A stretch of DNA of 64,000 bases from Quillaja saponaria (lineage: Eukaryota > Streptophyta > Magnoliopsida > Fabales > Quillajaceae), in assembly GCA_029379385.1 (NCBI GenBank), contig CM055618.1, positions 13,278,134 through 13,342,133 on the forward strand. The letters run 5' to 3'. How positions within the stretch are numbered: position 1 is the first letter of the stretch; every line of letters begins with the position of its first letter. The notes beneath the pieces are model-generated. The model was not told the origin of the DNA and did not search any database. It saw nothing but the letters and a program-made list of their open reading frames with translations. The position numbers were made by a program, and so were the translations under genes. Of this stretch, positions 60,674 to 64,000 are shown piece after piece.

Positions 60674-62389
60674 TCACTTAACCTGAACCCAGAAAGCCGA
60701 GCTTGGAATTCCACGGTTGACAATAAAAAGCATATAAAATCCAGGTGGTGCCACCGTGGCAGAGGGGGGCCCATACGCTGTAATCCTATAAGAAAATGGA
60801 TAATAATACTCCACATGAGGCACGTCCAAAACCAACATCCTTTGATTCATAGCATACGAGTGAGTAGAAAACGACGGAGCTATGAGGGACACTGACATCC
60901 CCGGATCAGGACGGTACACGTGTAATGAGAATGTTACAGTAAACATCTGACCGTAGGATACGATGTTGTCTTTCGGGTCCATGTATATAACAGAAGGCCG
61001 TAGATGAGAGAATTCTGGGTTCAGGTAATGTGGGTAAAATGCCTCTAAGCTTAACTCTGTTGGGAAAGGATACGCTGTGAAGTTGTACACGGTATGGGGA
61101 TTGCTCCCACCCACTAATATTCTTCCATCTGGCAGAAGAACCGCAGCTGAGTGATACATACGAGGAATTTTTGTCGGGTTAAGGACTTCGAATCTCTTTC
61201 CGGGTTCGGGTTCGTTGGGCTTGTAGAGAATCGGGTTGTAAGCCGGGTTAGTAGCATCCTCCCATCCGGCCGTCCCATTCATTGCACCGTTGATCATGAT
61301 TATATCACCATCCGGTAAGATTAACATATCCGAAATAACCCGGGGCATGGGCATTTCTTCCATGACCCATTTCGCTGCCGGGTCAGTCAATTTCAGCCTC
61401 CCACAACTTCTCGACGCTTGTAGAAAAACCCGATGTTTATCCGACATTGTGAACGCACCTGGCGGCGAACCACCGCAAATTAACACCTCAGCATCGGGTA
61501 ATCGGGTCCCATTACCGAACCCGGTTAACACTAACGGCAGCAAAGTCGAAGAACCAGTACTCGGGTAATTCCTTTTATCCTCACCAGGTATAACCGGGTA
61601 CTCTTTCAAGACCCGATTCGTGTTATAATCCAACAAAATCGATCTCTTATTGGCAAAGATGAAGAGATTACCGTCCGGCAAGAGATGCAAGAATGGATAA
61701 AGATTGTTTTCTTCTTGTAGGTCCCTCGTCTCTTTCAAGAAATTCATGAAATAATTCTGCTGAGACCGCTTGCCGTTTATCAAATTCTTGGGTACGAATT
61801 CGTACGTGAAGCTATAACGACCACCCATTACGATGATACGAGCGTCGGGTAATATATGATTGGAGGCGTACCACCGTTTGTTGGTGAGTGTCTCCGGCAG
61901 CTCCGTCCAATCACATTGATCATCGTCACAGGGTGTGAATGTGCGTAATTTGTTAATCCCGTCGTTATAGCCGCCGGTTTGGATTAGAGTGCCGTTTGGG
62001 CTAACGGCGCCGGAAGAGCACCAGGTGTCGGTTTGGACTGTGAGGGGACGGAAGGTGTTCAAAGCGATGTCGTATAAAAGGGAATGAGCGGTACAGTCAA
62101 CTTTCAAAGCGGTGTCATTTGGGTCGTGGCGGCAATTTCCACGTGGAAGGGAGAGATTGGATGGACCAAAGTCAGTACGGTCAAAGATGATGACTTTATT
62201 GTTTTTCATGACTTGCATGTGCATGGCTGAGACGCCAACGCTTGGTTGGAGAAGAACCCAATGACCGCCGGTCGGGTGAAACGACGACGGTAACGCAATT
62301 TCAACGGCGTTCGACGAGGTGGAACCCACGAAGATGGAAACTACAAGGAAGAAGATGGAGAAGAATAAAGAAAAGTTCTTGAACGCCAT
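60674..62389 (-). CDS. Secreted galactose-oxidase/glyoxal-oxidase-like enzyme (GLOX-type)
   Basis: Copper radical oxidase that oxidises aldehydes (or alcohols) to acids with release of H2O2, acting in the cell wall or apoplast. One intronless frame of 571 residues, the normal family length. A signal peptide (FSLFFSIFFLVVSIFVGSTSS) is followed by the glyoxal oxidase N-terminal beta-propeller with kelch-like repeats (NGTLIQTGGYNDG, DARIIVMGGR, DGRILVGGSNPH). The C-terminal domain is DUF1929. Copper and radical-site residues expected from galactose oxidase are visible: Cys of TDTWCSSGAV, Tyr of KRWYASNH, Tyr-His of RMYHSAAV and His of FSTHSYAMNQR. Several NxT/NxS sites fit secretion. The start follows a T-rich leader. 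No lesion. Confidence 0.93.
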   Translation of the reverse strand: MAFKNFSLFFSIFFLVVSIFVGSTSSNAVEIALPSSFHPTGGHWVLLQPSVGVSAMHMQVMKNNKVIIFDRTDFGPSNLSLPRGNCRHDPNDTALKVDCTAHSLLYDIALNTFRPLTVQTDTWCSSGAVSPNGTLIQTGGYNDGINKLRTFTPCDDDQCDWTELPETLTNKRWYASNHILPDARIIVMGGRYSFTYEFVPKNLINGKRSQQNYFMNFLKETRDLQEENNLYPFLHLLPDGNLFIFANKRSILLDYNTNRVLKEYPVIPGEDKRNYPSTGSSTLLPLVLTGFGNGTRLPDAEVLICGGSPPGAFTMSDKHRVFLQASRSCGRLKLTDPAAKWVMEEMPMPRVISDMLILPDGDIIMINGAMNGTAGWEDATNPAYNPILYKPNEPEPGKRFEVLNPTKIPRMYHSAAVLLPDGRILVGGSNPHTVYNFTAYPFPTELSLEAFYPHYLNPEFSHLRPSVIYMDPKDNIVSYGQMFTVTFSLHVYRPDPGMSVSLIAPSFSTHSYAMNQRMLVLDVPHVEYYYPFSYRITAYGPPSATVAPPGFYMLFIVNRGIPSSAFWVQVK

Positions 62390-63007
62390 AATGGCTTGAT
62401 TTTTTTTTTTTTTTTAATTTCTTTTGTAAATTTAATTTTGATGTCTGGTAATGAAGGTCCGTGAGAATCAGACTCTGCAGGTTGTGTTAAATTGCTTGAG
62501 AAATATATAAAGGGAATTGTGTGATTCAAAATTTGAGTCTAAGTTTGATCGGTACTATGTAAATTTAGAAATTTGAATGGGAAGAGGGAAAGATGTAGTG
62601 GTAGTAATTTGTTTTATTGGAGACGTGGTAGGAAATTAATTAAGGGTATAGAAATGAATGAATGGGGTCGAAGAATCTGTGTAGTCTTTTATTACCCTTG
62701 ATTTATTATTGGGCTGATTGTGTATTTATGAATTAATTTCTTTTTTGGAGGTGGATGCAGAATTTAATATGAACATGATGGGTTAGTGTCAGCCATTGGA
62801 GTGGACCATTCCTATGATAGCTTTGCAGGTTTGCAGGTTTGCAAGTTGCATTGCATGCAGCTAAATAGTTATAGTCTGTGGTGTGATTCAGTGATTGTTG
62901 TCTTGGTCAACGCTCTTCGCTTACATCGGATATTGCATTCATAAACGATCACTGCGGCCCATTTTGCCTGCAAGAATTAATGGAGGACTAAACTCAAAGC
63001 AAAATTA
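62390..63007. other. GLOX promoter region and spacer
   Basis: No gene seen. It holds the GLOX leader, a candidate TATA box and a small GTTTGCA tandem repeat at about 62824-62846. Confidence 0.55.
62503..62510 (-). promoter_or_regulatory. Candidate TATA box of the GLOX gene
   Basis: TATATATT within CTTTATATATTTC on the minus strand, about 115 bases upstream of the ATG at 62389. Position and AT context fit a core promoter, but this is inference. Confidence 0.4.
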
Positions 63008-63078
63008 TAGAGAAGCGGGGAATCGATCCCGGTACCTCTCGCATGCTAAGCGAGCACTACCGTCTTAGCTACATCCCC
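63008..63078 (-). tRNA. tRNA-Ala (AGC), probably decayed
   Basis: The minus strand begins GGGGATGTAGCTAAGACGG. The anticodon arm TCGCTTAGCATGCGAGA has perfect stem pairing and anticodon AGC. The T-loop region is GATCGATTCC, close to a B box. At 71 bases it is two shorter than the usual plant tRNA-Ala. The D stem (GCTA with GTGC) pairs at only two of four positions because of a 2-base loss and substitutions. The acceptor stem has a T-T mismatch and two G-T pairs, and the T stem has a C-C mismatch. This looks like a tRNA-Ala pseudogene or a poor copy. Confidence 0.7.
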
Positions 63079-63465
63079 TTGGGGTAGTTTTCTCTGTGAT
63101 CTCTGTTTCAGATTTATTGCTTTGACAGACATGGTTTTATGCCATTTTTTGTTGATTCAATGGAAAAAATTGGATTCTCACTAAATAAAGTAACAAACTG
63201 GGCAAAATGCAGAACAAGAACATACATAAATTCCATTTACCGTTAATGCTAATACATGAGCTTTGCTGATTACAAATATGAAGTATCCTCTTTCAGTAAC
63301 AGCATCTAAACCCCCGATATATGCTATATATCTCCAATATATTGGCAGGATATATATAAAAACCCACCTATATTACATAGCCGAAGGAGTGGCTTGACAT
63401 GTTTCAATGGCATTGTGTACTTTTGAGACATAAAGAGGTAGTGCAGCTTTTTCCTCAAGTTTGCT
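63079..63465. other. Spacer and 3' UTR of the NPF transporter gene
   Basis: No gene seen. Most of it is probably the 3' UTR of the minus-strand transporter, with ATAT-rich palindromic sequence near 63315-63360. Confidence 0.5.
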
Positions 63466-64000
63466 TCATGTACTAGTTCTTGTTGACCTATACTTGTAGC
63501 GCATGGCCCAAAAGAGGTAGTGCAAGAAATTCAATCCACTAAGGACACACATAAGCCAGTAGAATCTTTCTAGATGATAGTGATTTAGGTTGCCACCAGA
63601 TAGCCATGGTTTGTGTCTGGAGTTACCTGTGACTCCATTAACTATTGATACAATCACAGAGCTCAAGTAGTAACCCATGGCTAAAGAGGCCCAGGACAGA
63701 GATGTAGCCAAAGACCTCATGCTTATTGGTGCTTCAGTGAAGAAGAATTCTAACAACCCTGCTAAGGTAAATAAATCTGCTGACCCAAGGAATAAGTATT
63801 GGAAAGCAATCCAAAAGAATGTAATAGGTAATGGTTTATTTTTTGAGTCAAGTAGGCCTGAGTAAGTAGCCACCCTCTTCCTCTTGATTTCAACAACAGC
63901 TGCGATTGCCATGGCAATAATTGAGAGAACCAAGCCAAATCCTATTCGTTGGAGATGGGTAATGCCCATTTCCGATTTGGTAACTTTCCGAGCAAACGGG
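63466..64000 (-). CDS. NRT1/PTR family (NPF4-type) transporter, C-terminal part
   Basis: Proton-coupled transporter of the MFS POT/NPF family in the plasma membrane. NPF4 members move nitrate or hormones such as ABA, and the substrate of this one is unknown. The window holds the last exon portion, and the frame stays open through the right edge (PFARKVTKSEMGITHLQRIG). It shows the conserved GFGLVLSIIAMAIAAVVE helix, LPITFFWIAFQYLFLGSADL, and FFTEAPISMRSLATSLSWAS (the POT C-terminal signature). It then has WLSGGNLNHYHLERFYWLM and a last helix, followed by a basic tail YKYRSTRTST. Four to five membrane segments are visible. The 5' part is outside the window. Confidence 0.9.
   Translation of the reverse strand, partial: PFARKVTKSEMGITHLQRIGFGLVLSIIAMAIAAVVEIKRKRVATYSGLLDSKNKPLPITFFWIAFQYLFLGSADLFTLAGLLEFFFTEAPISMRSLATSLSWASLAMGYYLSSVIVSIVNGVTGNSRHKPWLSGGNLNHYHLERFYWLMCVLSGLNFLHYLFWAMRYKYRSTRTST

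Noticed and set aside
1..64000. CRISPR array, prophage, operon or defence-type gene cluster
   Set aside because: The window is ordinary plant nuclear DNA with spliced genes. The repeats seen are microsatellites, local duplications and transposon remnants.

Overview
This is a stretch of flowering-plant nuclear DNA, almost certainly from a eudicot. It is AT-rich, and its genes are split into many exons by GT-AG introns. It carries small decayed transposons and simple-sequence tracts. All the recognisable proteins are standard plant families: chloroplast alpha-amylase, pectate lyase, glyoxal-oxidase-like enzyme, TWIN LOV protein, RLCK VII kinase, NPF transporter, VDAC. The species cannot be told from the window. 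There are no operons, no phage, no CRISPR array and no organelle genome block.

Layout. 823-2699 (+): 3' part of a CCHC zinc-knuckle protein. 4237-9682 (+): DUF1664 membrane/coiled-coil protein in 12 exons, with a Stowaway-like MITE and a hAT-like element in its introns. 11926-13694 and 15645-17535 (-): tandem pair of pectate lyases with identical intron positions. 19170-28199 (-): 13-exon chloroplast alpha-amylase AMY3. 30480-33132 (+): VDAC porin. 33542-34710 (+): decayed fragment of a 2-oxoadipate dioxygenase/decarboxylase (DUF1338) gene. 35731-39789 (-): PBL34/35/36-type receptor-like cytoplasmic kinase. 42875-50537 (-): large TRIPP-like TRAPPII-associated protein. 55999-60128 (+): TWIN LOV (PAS/LOV) protein. 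60674-62389 (-): intronless secreted galactose-oxidase/glyoxal-oxidase-like enzyme. 63008-63078 (-): tRNA-Ala(AGC)-like gene that looks decayed. 63466-64000 (-): 3' end of an NPF4-type transporter, cut by the window edge.

The genes are independent housekeeping or signalling loci and form no shared pathway. Exon structures were built by hand from splice sites and family conservation. Summed exon lengths are an exact multiple of three for DUF1664, both pectate lyases, AMY3, the kinase, TWIN LOV and GLOX. They fail in VDAC by one base and in TRIPP by four bases. In both genes the discrepancy equals the number of places where the conserved protein jumps frame. A further jump lies in the CCHC gene. 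All six events look like single extra bases, so they are either consensus (assembly) errors or real lesions. I found no convincing novel biological system. The most interesting items are these frame breaks, the DUF1338 pseudogene, a 46-bp retroposon tail with perfect 15-bp target duplications inside AMY3, and the MITE- and hAT-type remnants.
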